A program made the position numbers and the translations under genes. Positions 9,805 to 22,133 of a stretch of DNA of 64,000 nucleotides are shown one piece after another. This DNA comes from Acephala macrosclerotiorum (lineage: Eukaryota > Ascomycota > Leotiomycetes > Helotiales > Mollisiaceae), in NCBI GenBank assembly GCA_014904845.1, contig MU119307.1:62001-126000 (forward strand), in the 5' to 3' direction. The notes beneath the pieces are model-generated. The model made no database searches, had not been told where the DNA came from, and was given only the letters and a program-made list of their open reading frames with translations. Position 1 is the first letter of the stretch. Each line of letters opens with the position of its first letter.

Positions 9805-12800
9805 ATGGCAGAGATCAAAATCGACAAGAATCTCTTCCAGGAGCGTTTATCGCGCTTTGTATCAGCATGGAAGGCCGACAAACGATCTGGTGACGCGCTC
9901 TTCAATGGCGCCTCCTCAATCTTGGTGTTGATGGGCAAGACCGAGGAAACTGCTCAATTTCAGAAGAACAATGCCATTCATGTATGCGATCCACAAGAAT
10001 GCATCATCTTCGAAAGCATAGACTGACCCGTGGAATAGTTCTGGCTCCTTGGTTACGAGTTTCCTGCGACCCTCTTCCTCATCACCCTCGATGGTCTGTA
10101 CATTGTCACCACCGCAAAGAAAGGTACGATATCAGACAGATGCATTGATTATGAGTCACAATGGCTGACATTATCTAGCCAAGCACTTGGAGCCTCTGAA
10201 GGGCGGCAAGATCCCATTACACGTTCTGGTCCGAGGCAAGGATAACGAGGCGAACGAGAAGCTTTTCGTCGATATCAACAATCACATCAAGGCAGCAGGC
10301 GTGAGTATTTAGTTATCCCGAAAGGGCAGGGACATTTGATGACGATTCTGGATCTGTAGAAAAAAGTTGGTATCCTGCCAAAAGACACCTCAAATGGCCC
10401 CTTTATCGACGAGTGGAAGAAGGTCTACAGCAATATCTCGAAGGATGTCGAGGAAGTGGACATTGGCCCGGCGCTGTCTTCTGCTGCCCTGGCTGTCAAG
10501 GACGAGAATGAACTGGTGTGTATGTTCCCAACGATGAATTGCATCTGCTAACAGTACGCAGAGAGCTATGCGAAACGCCTCGAAAGCCTGCATTGCCTTG
10601 ATGAACCCATACTTCCTTGAGGAAATGTCAAACGTGTTGGATGAAGAGAAGAAGGTGAAGCACAGCGCGCTCGCAAATAAGGTTGATGGGCAGTTGGACA
10701 ATACCAAATTCTGGAACTCCGTCGAGCTTCCGAACAAGCAGAAGATGCCGTCAGATTTCGACCCTTCACAGCTGGATTGGACTCACGGCCCGATCATTCA
10801 GAGTGGTGGCAAATTTGATCTCAAGATGAACGCTCAGGTGGATGACGAGCTGCTGCACCCCGGGGTTATCATTGCCTCGATGGGTCTTCGATACAAATCA
10901 TACTGCTCTTTGATCGCACGCACATACTTGGTCGACCCTAATAAGTCGCAAGAGAGCAACTACAAGCTCCTCCTCCAGGTCCACAGCCTCGTCATGAAGG
11001 AGATTCGAGATGGCGCGAACGTCAAGGATATCTATGCCAAGGCTCTGCAATTGATCAGAACAAAGAAGCCTGATCTTGAGAAGCACTTCTTGAAGAATGT
11101 TGGCGCAGGTGTTGGTATTGAGACACGGGACAGCACCCTGATCCTCAATGGCAAGAGCGCCAGATCTCTCAAGGATGGTATGACCCTGTGCGTCACGACT
11201 GGATTCAGCGACATCGAGAACCCGACTCCCCAAGATAAGAAGAGCAAGACATATTCTATGGTGCTCTCGGATACAGTCCGTATTTCTCCGAACGAAGCAG
11301 TGGTGTTCACTGGCGATGCCCCGTCCGATTTAGATGCGACTTCATTCTTCTTCAAGGACGACGAAGAGCATGAGCCAACACCAAAGAAGGCGAACAAGAA
11401 GGACTCCTCTGTGGGTGCTGTGGCCGCAAAGAACATCACCAAGACCAAGTTGCGTGCTGAGCGAACAACACAGGTTGACGAAGGTGCTGAGGCAAAGCGG
11501 CGCGAGCATCAAAAGGAGCTTGCAAAGAGAAAGCAGGAAGAAGGCCTTGCACGTTTTGCCGAAGCCACTGGTGATTCAAATGCGACAGCTGTAAAGAAGT
11601 TCAAGCGATTCGAGTCGTACAAACGAGACAACCAATTCCCCAACAAGGTCCGAGATCTGGCAATCGTTGTTGACCAGAAGAACTCAACCGTCGTCCTTCC
11701 TATCATGGGTCGTCCAGTTCCTTTCCACATCCAAACAATCAAGAACGCAAGCAAGAGTGATGAAGGTGACTACGCATACCTTCGCATCAATTTCTTGTCA
11801 CCGGGTCAAGGTGTTGGCCGAAAAGACGATCAACCATTCGAGGACGCCACGGCGCATTTCGTACGAAGTTTGACGTTCAGATCTCATGATGGCGAGCGTC
11901 TTCAAGATATTGCCAACCAGATTAGTAACATGAAGAGAGATGCGGTCAAGAAAGAGCAAGAAAAGAAGGAAATGGAGGATGTTGTTGAGCAAGACAAGCT
12001 GATTGAGATTCGAAGTAAGTGGCTTCGAAACTGTTTTGTGAGTTTTGCGAGTTTTGCTAACAATGACCAGATCGCAGACCTGCTGTCATGGACAACGTTT
12101 TCATTCGCCCTGCAATGGATGGTAAGCGTGTACCTGGAAAGGTCGAAATCCACCAGAACGGTCTCCGATACCAATCGCCTCTCAACACCCAGCACAGAGT
12201 CGATATTCTCTTCAGCAACGTCAAGCATCTCTTCTTCCAACCTTGTCAGCATGAGTTGATTGTTATCATTCATGTCCACCTAAAGGACCCAATCCTGATT
12301 GGAAAGAAGAAGACCAAGGATGTCCAATTCTATCGTGAAGCTACCGACATCCAGTTCGACGAGACTGGAAACAGAAAGCGAAGATATAGGTATGGTGACG
12401 AGGAAGAGTTTGAGCAAGAGCAGGAAGAACGAAGACGCCGAGCTGCTCTCGACCGAGAATTCAAGGCATTTGCTGAGAAGATCGCCGAAGCTGGCAAGAA
12501 TGAGAACGTCGACGTTGATGTTCCATTCCGTGAGCTTGGCTTCAACGGTGTGCCATTCAGATCCAGTGTCTTCTGTCAGCCATCAACAGACTGCTTGGTC
12601 CAGCTTACCGAGCCACCGTTCATGGTCATCACCCTCGAAGACATCGAAATTGCCCATCTCGAGCGTGTCCAATTCGGTCTCAAGAACTTCGATATGGTCT
12701 TTGTTTTCAAGGATTTCCATCGTCCGCCATATCACATCAACACCATCCCCGTCGAGTCCCTTGAAAACGTCAAGGAATGGCTTGACTCAGTCAACATCCC

Positions 12801-13173
12801 TTTCTCCGAAGGTCCACTCAACTTGAACTGGCCAACCATCATGAAGACGGTCACAGCTGACACTCATCAATTTTTCGTTGACGGCGGCTGGTCTTTCCTG
12901 CAGACTGAGACAGACGATGAAGATAACGAGGAAGAGTCCGAGGAATCTGCTTTCGAGATGAGTGATAGCGAATTAGCTGCTTCTGAGGAGTCGTCCGACG
13001 AGGATTCTGATTTCGATAGCAATGCATCGGCGGAGGCGAGCGAGGACGGAAGTGATGATGATGCGAGTGAGGGTGAGGACTGGGATGAGTTGGAGAAGAA
13101 GGCTAAGCGGAAGGATAGGGAGAGTGGGTTGGAGGATGAAGATGAGAAGCCGAAGAAGAAGAGAAAGCATTGA
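9805..13173 (+). CDS. spt16: FACT complex subunit Spt16
   Basis: Six exons (9805-9981, 10039-10123, 10179-10300, 10360-10515, 10562-12014, 12071-13173) give 1031 residues, the usual length of fungal Spt16. Spt16 with Pob3 forms FACT, which loosens and rebuilds nucleosomes during transcription and replication in the nucleus. The order is as expected: an N-terminal aminopeptidase-like lobe ([13 protein letters not shown], near 60-72), a catalytically dead M24 peptidase fold ([24 protein letters not shown]), a Lys/Glu-rich linker, the middle domain with tandem PH-like folds ([49 protein letters not shown]), and from about residue 943 a long Asp/Glu/Ser-rich acidic tail that ends in basic KKKRKH. 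Five short introns cluster at the 5' end and near codon 665. Start ATG has a CACC context. Confidence 0.96.
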
Positions 13174-14272
13174 GCGACGAGCTGAAGACTTTACTTTCTC
13201 TGGGTTCTGGTATTGCGATATTTCAACCACCTTCGTCGACTGGGACGTTGGTTTTCGGGAGGAAAGAGTGTAAGGTTCGATCTTTGAATTTCATCAGCAG
13301 GGCTATTTCGATGCATGGCGTATGGGATGGTAAGCAAAATGGGCTGCTTTGCAGTCAGTTGGGTGGGATGAAAGCAGAGAAGCAGGCAGGCAGATGGTGG
13401 TTGATTGGCCTGCTTTATGATATGAGCATGCCTTACGTATTGCGTTCATCTCAGATGCGTCCATAGTAATAAATGATGACCTCAGAAGCAATCTCCTTCC
13501 TAGTGCCTTGAAACTTTTGATGGATGGAAACAACAACTTAGTTTCATTGTCCTTAACCTTTTGGAACATTCAAATTCGCTTCAGACAAAACTCCCAAGAT
13601 TTCAATCCCATCCACCTCAATCCCAGAACTACCACAACATCAAATCCCTATCGAACCCACCCTACAAAGGTATAACTTATCCCGGTAGCAAGCTTTCTTT
13701 CGCTTATAAATCCCAAGACTCAAAGACCAAAATAAAGAAGACGATAAAAAGAAAATGGTAATACAAACTTCAGGAATTTAGCTGGCTGCCTTTAATGCTC
13801 CCAGCTACTTTCCCAAAGCGATTTTTTTTTACGTATCAACCTGTATGGACCTCTTTCAAGAGTTGAAATGTTTAAGATAGTACCTCTTTCGTCCCATCTT
13901 TCATTCTGTCGTTTTGTAATGACCGCCAAAAAGGGTGACATTTTATATGAAGAAAGAAGGGTAGGAATCATGGAGAGGGAACAGACAGGATCAATGGCGT
14001 GAATGTCATTCATATCTAAGTACTTTGAAGATGGAAACATCAAACCCAAGTCCTCCCACTCCATATGAAATGTGAGGAAGACCGCAGAGCGCCAAAAACC
14101 AAGTGCTTTCCTCCCTATCAGACAAGGAGACCGAAACCGATGAAACCAGGAGACTAGGAAAGCTTCGTGCGTATTGTACAACTACCCTTTCATCCCTCCG
14201 TTTTCTATCCATACTCCCCGTCGTCAATTTTTCTACCCGCTACTCTCTTCCGGACTCAAGCTCGCTCCTCAC
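13174..14272. other. Convergent intergenic region
   Basis: Lies between the stops of SPT16 (plus) and the CDC50-family gene (minus), so it holds both 3' untranslated regions. Only shadow frames seen. Confidence 0.5.
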
Positions 14273-15811
14273 TCAAGCATGGCCCCCCTCCATCCCACCA
14301 TCTCTGCCACTCGTAGTCGCCGTACTCGGCCCCTCATTATTCCAGCTCAGATAAGTATGATCACCAAGTTTCCTCGGTTTAATGAGATGAGTGACTGTGA
14401 AGAGAGCGCCGAGCACGATGCAGATACCGCCTACGACGACGTATGCGATGCCGAGGAAGGGGTTTTTGCCGCCCATTACGGTGCGTGTGGAGATGATGAT
14501 GGATTTTGTGCCGCCGTATTCGGTTACGTTGAAGTCTGGGAGATTTGTTAGCTGTGAAATGAAGAAGGGGAAAAATGGGGGGAGGGCTATGTACTGTGGT
14601 TGATATCAATAGTGTAAGTTCCAGCTTCCATAACATCCTTATCATTCCTCTGCGCCAACTTGCTGAATGTGGGCAGGCCAGCAAGACGCATCCAAACCTG
14701 GAAAGCCTCATCGTTGACCAGATCTGGGAAATACTCATCACTGTAGCCATTTGGAAATCTCTTCTGCCAGTTCGGTGGCACAACGACTTCGGACCAGTTG
14801 TACTGGCTCTTTCCATACAGTTCCTTGTCGCTGCTCCACGAGATATCGGTGTTGTTTTCCATCTCGTATGTGCGGTTAGGGCTTGAGGATCCGCCGGGAA
14901 CATTCAACAGGACTGGGTTGTAGAATGTGTCGTTGAAGAGGGAGTTGGCTGCTAGTCCACATGGGTAGTATGGCTTCTTGACTCCGTCGATGGTCTCTGT
15001 TGTGAGTGGTGTGCAATCACTTCCGTCGATATCGCTGGCAGACACGGCTGTCCCGGACAGTTGGTTGGTGTCGAAGGACTTGGCGTATCTTCGGTGATTT
15101 TGGTAGAAGTTTGTGAGGCGGTAATAGAAGAGAACTGGGGGGTTCATGTTATTCGGGATTGTGAAGTTCAATGTACATTGTATTGTTGGGAGGGTGACGG
15201 TTGTGTCAGGAGTAGAGCCTTGAAACCAAGTGTAGTTGATTGTCTTCTTCGTCCACGATGGAGCATCGGCTTGGACTTGATTCGAAGAATTCTTGTTGAA
15301 GCTTAGGTGGACGAGGTTCGAGGGCATAGTAGCTGTGACCGGATAGTCTGGAGCGTCGGTGTAGCATGTCGAGTAGTCTAATATGATCTCTTGCACCTAT
15401 TCCGCCGGTTTGTCAGCCTCGAATTCCCTTCTGGTCGTCTGCTTCAACACTGACCTGCGCGCTGGCATACAACAACCCTCCTCCAATTGGCGCAAATATG
15501 ATACCGATGGCGAAGAATAATGGGAGGACGGTTTTAGGTGTTAGAATCGGTCTACAATCCTAATGTCAACTCGATTCGCGCGGGGTCTTCACGACACCAC
15601 TCACTGCCATGCTTTTAATCGCTGTTGTCGGAAAGCAGTATCTGCAAAGAAGAAGTATCCGTCAGCCATTTATCCTCTATCTTCCGCACTCATCCAAGAG
15701 ATCCTCACTTGCTGGCCTCCGACTCTTCGGCTTCTTCTCCTCTGGGTGTGCATTCGGATCCTGGGAATTGATGGAGTCCTCGTGGACCATCGTTGGTTGA
15801 TCATCCGCCAT
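14273..15811 (-). CDS. cdc50: CDC50/LEM3 family protein, P4-ATPase (flippase) beta subunit
   Basis: Five exons (15811-15709, 15641-15605, 15551-15455, 15396-14595, 14535-14273) make 433 residues. Proteins of this family pair with P4-ATPases, help them leave the ER and move phospholipids to the cytosolic leaflet. The topology fits: a short polar N-terminus, the family motif [16 protein letters not shown], a first membrane segment near 55-79, a large lumenal domain with several N-x-S/T sites and Cys residues ([31 protein letters not shown], the hallmark block; [16 protein letters not shown]), a second membrane segment near 375-397, and a short cytosolic tail. The last intron joins IDINH to NFNVTEYGG. 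The Asn-rich lumenal loop and conserved YPCGLIANS-type block make the assignment firm. Confidence 0.93.
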
Positions 15812-16451
15812 CTTGAGATGATTTCGAAATCATGGACCGGCTCTATCCGGACTTTGATACTCGTACTTTGTGGTTGTGAGGATTGAATGGGGATTCGGCG
15901 TCGTTGTCGCGATGATGTTCCTTCATGCCGCTGATGCCGTAAACTAGCCTTATTTGCACAGCCACAGGACCAAAATATCTCCAAGCCTCAAGTCTGCCCA
16001 GTCATCACGAAGCATGCATGAAATACGACTTCAGACGATTATTATTTTGCCTTTGAACGTGATTGATTTGGGTTGACGGCTATTTCAAATGTGATCGAAA
16101 CATTCAGGACAATTATGTCATTATCATGTCCCAGTTCTTTTTGACAATTGGAAAGGATCCTAAGTGGTTGGCCGCTAAGAGCTAAAATTCAGGATATGAG
16201 AGATGTATTTCGGTCCTTTTGGTCATGAACAAAGAATTTGCAAGTACTCAGCTCAAATTTACTCTCGCCTAAAGTCCTAACTACATACATGATCCATCAA
16301 ATACGAATGTCTCAAACCCCACACCCTTCGACCCAAGCAAAGCATAATGCCAAAGCCTCAACTCCATCGCTCAATGCCGAATACCAAACACCAAATGCCA
16401 ATAGCAACAATTTCATTTCTAGACACCGATTCCATGCCAAAATGCTCACAT
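15812..16451. other. Intergenic between two minus-strand genes
   Basis: Promoter side of the CDC50-family gene and 3' side of the SAE2/CtIP gene. No gene or repeat recognised. Confidence 0.5.
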
Positions 16452-19295
16452 TCACTCGTCTCTGAATAAAAATCTTCCGCCAGGTCTCATCGCCTCATCA
16501 TAGCGCTGAGCTACCTCATCTCTGTCCCTCTTTCTTGCTTCCTCCTGATCATCCCTCGCCTCCTGCGTGGTCGGAAAGCCAGTCCTCCAGAAACCCGGAG
16601 GGCTTGTCATCCTGGTGTAAGTGGCTCGATGTCTACCGAGCGCATTGGAGAAATCCCTTGTCTTAGCCTCTAGCAAAAGTTCATGCCTCTGTTGTCTGGT
16701 CATACTCTCAAGCTTATAGGCGTTGTCGCCCATATGCTTGACTAGAAGTTCTTCATCTCGGTCTTCTTGAGATGGGGTGGGATTTTCTGTGGTGGTTATC
16801 TCTGCCATCGCCCGGAACTTGGGTCTACAGCATTCTTTTTGACATCCTGCCAGATGTTGACGTTCCCCACCGCGAGCCGTTTCTCGATACGGGTGCTGAT
16901 GGCCCTGATTGTAGTTCGGATTGGCTTTGAAGTCTGACAGACGAAGCTTTTCCAAGGGCCGAGCCCGAAGAGGCTCCTGGTCAGGGCCCCTCTCCCACTC
17001 TTCTGCGGCCATGTTGCCAGACTTTCGGCGGCGAAGCCTCGTGGCTGATGTCGTACCAACACCTATCTGTTCCAACTTGGTCTTGGATGCCGACTCCATG
17101 CCAAAATTCGATCTGGTAATGGAGCCCAGCTTCGACTTGGGAATGGACAGAGGCTCTTGTGCTCGTAGATGCGGTTTAGGAGTAAAAATCGCCTGCAGAT
17201 CTCTCAATGGAGGTAAGGGCACACCAGCTAGCTGTGACGGCTGGCCTGGTGCGTTTGGTGCTTGTGGTGGAGATTCTGCAGATGTTCTCGATTCAGTCTT
17301 CACATCTAGCTCGATAGAGCTTCTCTTTGATCGCCTAGATATCGGCCTCTGTGGTTCGACAGAAGTCCCTGAAGTATCTCGTGAAGATGGTTGTGAAGAT
17401 TCAAATTGAGTAGCAACACAGCCTTTCGGGGATGGCCTGGACAAGGTTGTAGAGCGAACATTATTATCTCTCGTATCTTTTGAAAGCGCTTGTGAGACGG
17501 CATTCCCTGTGATACGCGGTGCTCGAGAAAAGTTATTGGGAGGCTCGGGGGGCGACGCTCTTATGACTTCATGTGCAAGACCCGAAGTTGCCATAGACCT
17601 GCGCGGGCGTGCCGGCTGTCCACTACGGCCAACGGGGCTGAGAGCTTGTTTTGGTGGGGATGGATTCGAAAGTAGGTCGTTCAAGCGATCAGAGTCTTGT
17701 TTCCCTCCTCGTACAGGTGTGGCTTGTGCAAATTCTCCATCTTCCATTAGAGTATCAACATCCTTGTCACTTGCAATCCGAGGCTTCTTTGATTCTCTCT
17801 TTTCTGTAGCCTTGGATGATAACTGTCTGTTTGTGCTCAAAGGCCGTAAGACTGAATTCGTCCGTCGGTCGGGGCTATTCTTCGAAGCTGTAGTGTGGTT
17901 CGTATCATGAGAAAGGTTGCTACGGCTATGACCCTGGTTTTCATCAGCATTATTGGTAGTTTCGGGCTGCGGAAGTCCTTGGGAGAAACGGCGAGATAAT
18001 TCTCGGTTGAAGCGACGTTGCTTTCTTGGTGTGTCAACCTTCTCCCCAATGTCATCGAGATCGAGGCTTTCATGGAGAGGAAAGAATGTTGCGAGTCCAA
18101 TTGGGCTGCTTGTAATGGCTTCGACTTTGACTTTAGAGACTGGAGTTGCTTGAGCAGTCTCATGTTGATTCTTCCGTTTCTTGGCTCTTCGTGACGAAAT
18201 GACAACCGGCGTTTCTGGTGGTGATCTGCGTGCAAGGAGTTCAGGTGTGTCTTGGTTTGTTGCTCTCGGAGAGGAAATAGGGTCAGTGTCTCCCTCTGTC
18301 GAGCTCGTATGAGGTGCTTCCAAGGCAACGAATTGGGTCTCTTCGATTGGATTGAAGGGATGTCTGGGGAGCTCTACTTCCTCAAGACCAGCTTCAGCTC
18401 TTTCCTCGAAAGCCCGGTCGTAGTACAGGAGGATATCGTCATCTGTTGCTCGAGCCGCCTTCTTGACAGGACTGCTGAGTGAGACTTCCACCTCTAAGCC
18501 TTCTTGGAATGATTCCTTGGCTGATTCCGAAAGAAGTGATGATGCAGGACCAGTTTTGGGAGGTGCGTTTCCCTCCAAGCCCCGAGCCTCCCCTTGAACT
18601 TGCGATCTCAAGCTCTGGACTTCCGCCTCCAGTCTCTTGATCTTTTCGTTCTTCTTGGCGATAGACTTCTCCTGTTCCTCTTGATGGGCAGGCCATTCCT
18701 TGGCCTGCTCTAATACTGCTCTTACTCTGTCCGCCAATATCTGCCTGGCTTCCTTGACAAGCTGGTGCTGCTCATAGAGTTTGTTGTACTTCAACACTTG
18801 CGACTGGTACCTTTCCAGAGGGACAGGTTGCGTCGCATCACCATCAATTCGACTGGCTGAAGATGGTGGCTCGCTAGGTCTAGGTGTGGATTTCGAGATG
18901 TCGCCTTGGAGAAGTTGAGGCCTTGGGGTTGATGCAGCATCTTGTCGAGTCCGCAGTTGCTGCTGGAGCTCTGCAGCGAGGCGGTTGTTCTCTTTCTCGA
19001 GGCCATCGACTCGCTCTGCTGTCGCCTTGTACCTGCTCAATTCATCCCCAAGGTTTCCATAGCGCTCTACCAGTAGTCCGTGTCTATCTCGAATTTGTCG
19101 TAGCTCGTCTAGCTCTTCTTTGGCGACTCTCGTGAACTTGTCGTTGTCGAGTTCTATTGCCCCTCGTCAGCAATCGCAAGGTTTGCGGCGGATCATGATG
19201 TCATTCGTACCAGTCTGTATATTATTTCCAATCTTGTCGCACACTTTTGTGAGCTCTTTCAACAATTGCTCACGTCCATTACTCCAACTCTCCAT
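16452..19295 (-). CDS. sae2: SAE2/CtIP/Ctp1-type DNA end resection protein
   Basis: Two exons, 19295-19211 and 19153-16452, joined by a 57-bp intron, give 928 residues beginning MESWSNGREQLL. This family activates the Mre11-Rad50-Nbs1 nuclease to start resection of DNA double-strand breaks in the nucleus. The first 250 residues are strongly coiled-coil (ELDELRQIRDRHGLL, VDGLEKENNRLAAELQQQL). A long, low-complexity Ser/Pro/Arg-rich middle follows with many candidate phosphorylation sites. The C-terminal 150 residues hold the diagnostic SAE2/CtIP domain: NPNYNQG near 773-779, a Cys cluster (GCQKECCRPKFR, about 798-809), RHR at 869-871 and SPPGFWRTGFP from 879. The start was chosen because the longer frame alone begins at a non-ATG codon and the upstream exon restores an ATG. 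It faces the alginate-lyase-family gene across a shared promoter region. Confidence 0.9.
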
Positions 19296-19851
19296 TGCAG
19301 ATTGTGATAGTGTTTTCAAGCCATGACCGTGTTTTTGGGATGTTTGGGAGACGCGATGAAAATCGCGAACGCGCGTTGGGCCGAGGATTTTGCCACCGCC
19401 TCCGACTCCATTCCATCCCATCCCATCCCATCCCATCCCAACCTCGTCCGTCAACAACAAAGAAAAATACAGCCAAATTACGCTCAATGCCCAGCCAGCT
19501 TCCTTGCCAAGTCTAAGAAACACGATTCGACAGGTCGAGCTCCTAATCCCTGGGTGCTCGGGACAACAAATCTTGCTGTTTGGAGAGGATGGCCCCCGGG
19601 TATTGCCTTACTCAGCATACATGCATCGATGTAGCATCAATCGATACGATCGCTATTCTTGATGCTGCAGTCTCAGCTGAAAACATTTGATTGCTACCTA
19701 GCGAAGTTGGAACAAGTCACGTGGCCGGCCGAAGTCCCCAGCTCCTGCCACTTCCAGCAACTTGTTATATCAAGCAGTCTTCCTTCATTCTGTCAAAGCA
19801 AAACCATCTCATCCTTCTTTCGTCCAAAACCGATTCATTGTCCTATCCAAG
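19296..19851. promoter_or_regulatory. Shared divergent promoter region
   Basis: A 556-bp head-to-head spacer between the SAE2-type gene (minus) and the alginate-lyase-family gene (plus). It contains the CCATC pentanucleotide repeat. No individual binding site can be assigned. Confidence 0.5.
19410..19441 (+). repeat. (CCATC)n pentanucleotide microsatellite
   Basis: Five to six tandem CCATC units within the 5' region of the SAE2-type gene. Confidence 0.85.
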
Positions 19852-21236
19852 ATGTTGTTTTGCTACAGCACTCTGCTTCTCACCTCACTTCCTCTGTGTG
19901 TCTTTGCTTTCTCCATACATTCTGACCAAGACCCCCTCCTCCCTACTAAAGCTTCTCAATTTGCGCCTACTCAATGGCAGCATCCCGGATATGTTGTCGA
20001 TAAAGCACAACTCGACTTCGTCAAAGGACAAGTTGCCAATAACTCTCAGCCGTGGGCCGATGCCTACAATCACATGCTGAAGGACAAGGATGCATATGGC
20101 AAATACGTCTCGGGAACTCGTACTTCGGAGACCACTGCCACTGTATCCTGTGGACCGACAACCAAGCCTGATATCAAATGTACAGATGAACGTGGAGATG
20201 CACTGGCTGCTTGGGGCAATGCCTTGGCGTGGTATGTGAGCGGTGATACGGCTTACGCCAAGAATGCCATAGGGTTGATGAACAAGTGGTCGTATGTTAT
20301 CGAAGGCAAGTCATGATTATCGATTATCGATTCCATGGATTCCCCCTAACCGTATGCAGGCCACGCTTTGAGCAATGCCATCTTGCAGACTGCCTGGGCA
20401 GGTGCTTCTTGGGCTAGAGCAGGCGAATTGATCAGGCATACAACCTCTAATCTCTGGTCTACCAAAGACATCACTCAGTTCGAGAGCATGTTGCGCAATG
20501 TTTATCTTCCGCCATGCAAGAATGGTGACACCCGTGCATCGAATTGGGATGTTGGTAAGTATTCCAACCTCCTGGCACGTAAGACTCTTGCTAACGTCTC
20601 AGCTTGCCTCAATACTGCGATTGGTATCGCCGTATTCCTCGAGGATGCTGATGTCTACAACCATGCAATGGATCTCTTTCAGCAAACTGTGCCTTCAGTC
20701 ATCTACCTTGAGTCTGATGGAGCACTGCCCCATGCAGCACGTGGTCTGGATTCAAGTGCTGCGGCCCTCAAATTACGTTGGTTCAATCAACAAAGCTGGG
20801 GTAATTCCGGACAAAGTGGTCAGATCCAGGTATGTTCACAGTCCATCACTGTTTTCTTTTCTAATCGTCCTAGGAAACATGCCGTGACCTTACCCATACC
20901 GGCTACAGCATCAGCAGCATCTCCCATGTCCTGGAGACCTCAAGAATCCAAGGTCTCGATCAGTACACAGGTGATCTTGGGACCAGACTCCGCTTCGCTC
21001 TTGGTTTCCACGCTCAATTTGAGCAAGGAGTTGCACCGCCTTCGTGGTTGTGCCAGAATAAAGGCTTGACGAGGGATTTGTCGAGTGTCACTGAGATTGG
21101 GTTCAATGCTTTGTCTACGAGACTGGGCAATAACATGCCAAAGACGCAGGCGTATACGGAGAGAATTCGTCCCCAGGGGACAAATGGATTGTTTTATGGT
21201 TGGGAGACGTTGACGCACGCAGGGAATACGGCTTGA
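19852..21236 (+). CDS. Secreted alginate-lyase-domain protein
   Basis: Four exons (19852-20305, 20360-20554, 20603-20829, 20874-21236) give 412 residues. The first intron uses a GC donor (G|GCAAGT), followed by two ordinary GT-AG introns; every junction keeps phase. A signal peptide is evident (hydrophobic residues 1-19, cleavage near CVFA|FS). The mature protein is all-helical-like, with HPGYVVDKAQLDFVK, WGNALAWYVSGD, GHALSNAILQTAW, NWDVACLNTAIGIAVFLED, DGALPHAARG and THTGYSISSISHVLETS. This matches the fungal group carrying the alginate lyase (PL5-like) domain. Such enzymes cleave uronic-acid polysaccharides by beta-elimination, but the true substrate of fungal members is unclear. The His/Tyr-bearing HTGYS block is where catalytic residues are expected. 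Confidence 0.85.
20306..20359 (+). other. GC-AG intron
   Basis: Donor G|GCAAGT, acceptor TATGCAG|GC. Translation across it gives VIEGHALSN in frame. No GT donor nearby restores the frame. Confidence 0.8.
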
Positions 21237-21526
21237 AGTGGGTGTAATGGTCCTGCAGAATTGTGCTGACAACAATTATGTGAATGAACAGAACATAACA
21301 TGAGCCTTGGTACAATCTTACTTCTTTCTCATTGTCCCCGCGCTTTCGAATGAATGAGGGCTCGCACTCGAAAATTGCACGTGACCCAGACCGCTTTTCT
21401 TTTCGTTCGGTTCGCTACCTCTTCCCTCCTCATCCTCAATTCAAGGAACAGAAGCCCATCGCCTCAACAATCGGACACCATCCCACAAGGTCCGACTCAG
21501 TCTCAACGATCCATTGCAATCACCAA

Positions 21527-21823
21527 ATGCCATCCACACCTCTCAAACGCACAACCACACTCATCATCTGCGCCATTTTCGCAACGAGTCTACACCTCCT
21601 CTTCCAGCTCGCCACACTCTCACTCTCCCTATCTGCGTTGCTCAATCTCAGCGCCACTTTTGTAATCACCTATGTCTGGGTCAAGGTGTATCTGTTAGTC
21701 ACCGGAGAAAACGGGATAAATCCGTTTGTCAATGTCGGTATCACGCTTGGGAGCCCATTTTTGGCGAAGGTGTTGAGGGACGGGGCTGTGAGGAGGGGTG
21801 AGTGGGAAGTGACTCGGAGATGA
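21527..21823 (+). CDS. Small two-helix membrane protein (hypothetical)
   Basis: 98 residues from ATG at 21527: a short basic start (MPSTPLKR), a hydrophobic stretch of about 40 residues rich in Leu/Ser/Ala that could form two membrane helices, then a short tail ending in TRR. The frame is open further upstream, but only the part from this ATG looks protein-like. Not recognised as a family; could be a chance frame. Confidence 0.35.
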   Translation: MPSTPLKRTTTLIICAIFATSLHLLFQLATLSLSLSALLNLSATFVITYVWVKVYLLVTGENGINPFVNVGITLGSPFLAKVLRDGAVRRGEWEVTRR

Positions 21824-22133
21824 GGGTTGGGAGGCGCCATTGAATGTGAGTGCTTGTTGTTTCAGACTTGAAGTATGTGTACTTACTCGTAGTTCGCGAT
21901 TTGCAGGAGAACGAGCGCGACGAGGCGGATGGTTGGGCAAGAGGCGATTCTCATCTAACCCGCGAGGCTTTCCGTTCTTTCTAGGCGACTTGAGAACGTG
22001 AGTTGGCTTGTGCATCTGGAGTTTCGAGACATGTGCTTTGACCCGCATTTGAGCTTCCAGTAGTGGTTCGAGCTTCAGGTTGGGTATCTTCGCATCTCCA
22101 GGTTTCTTGATCCGAAAGTTGCTCGTTCAATGT

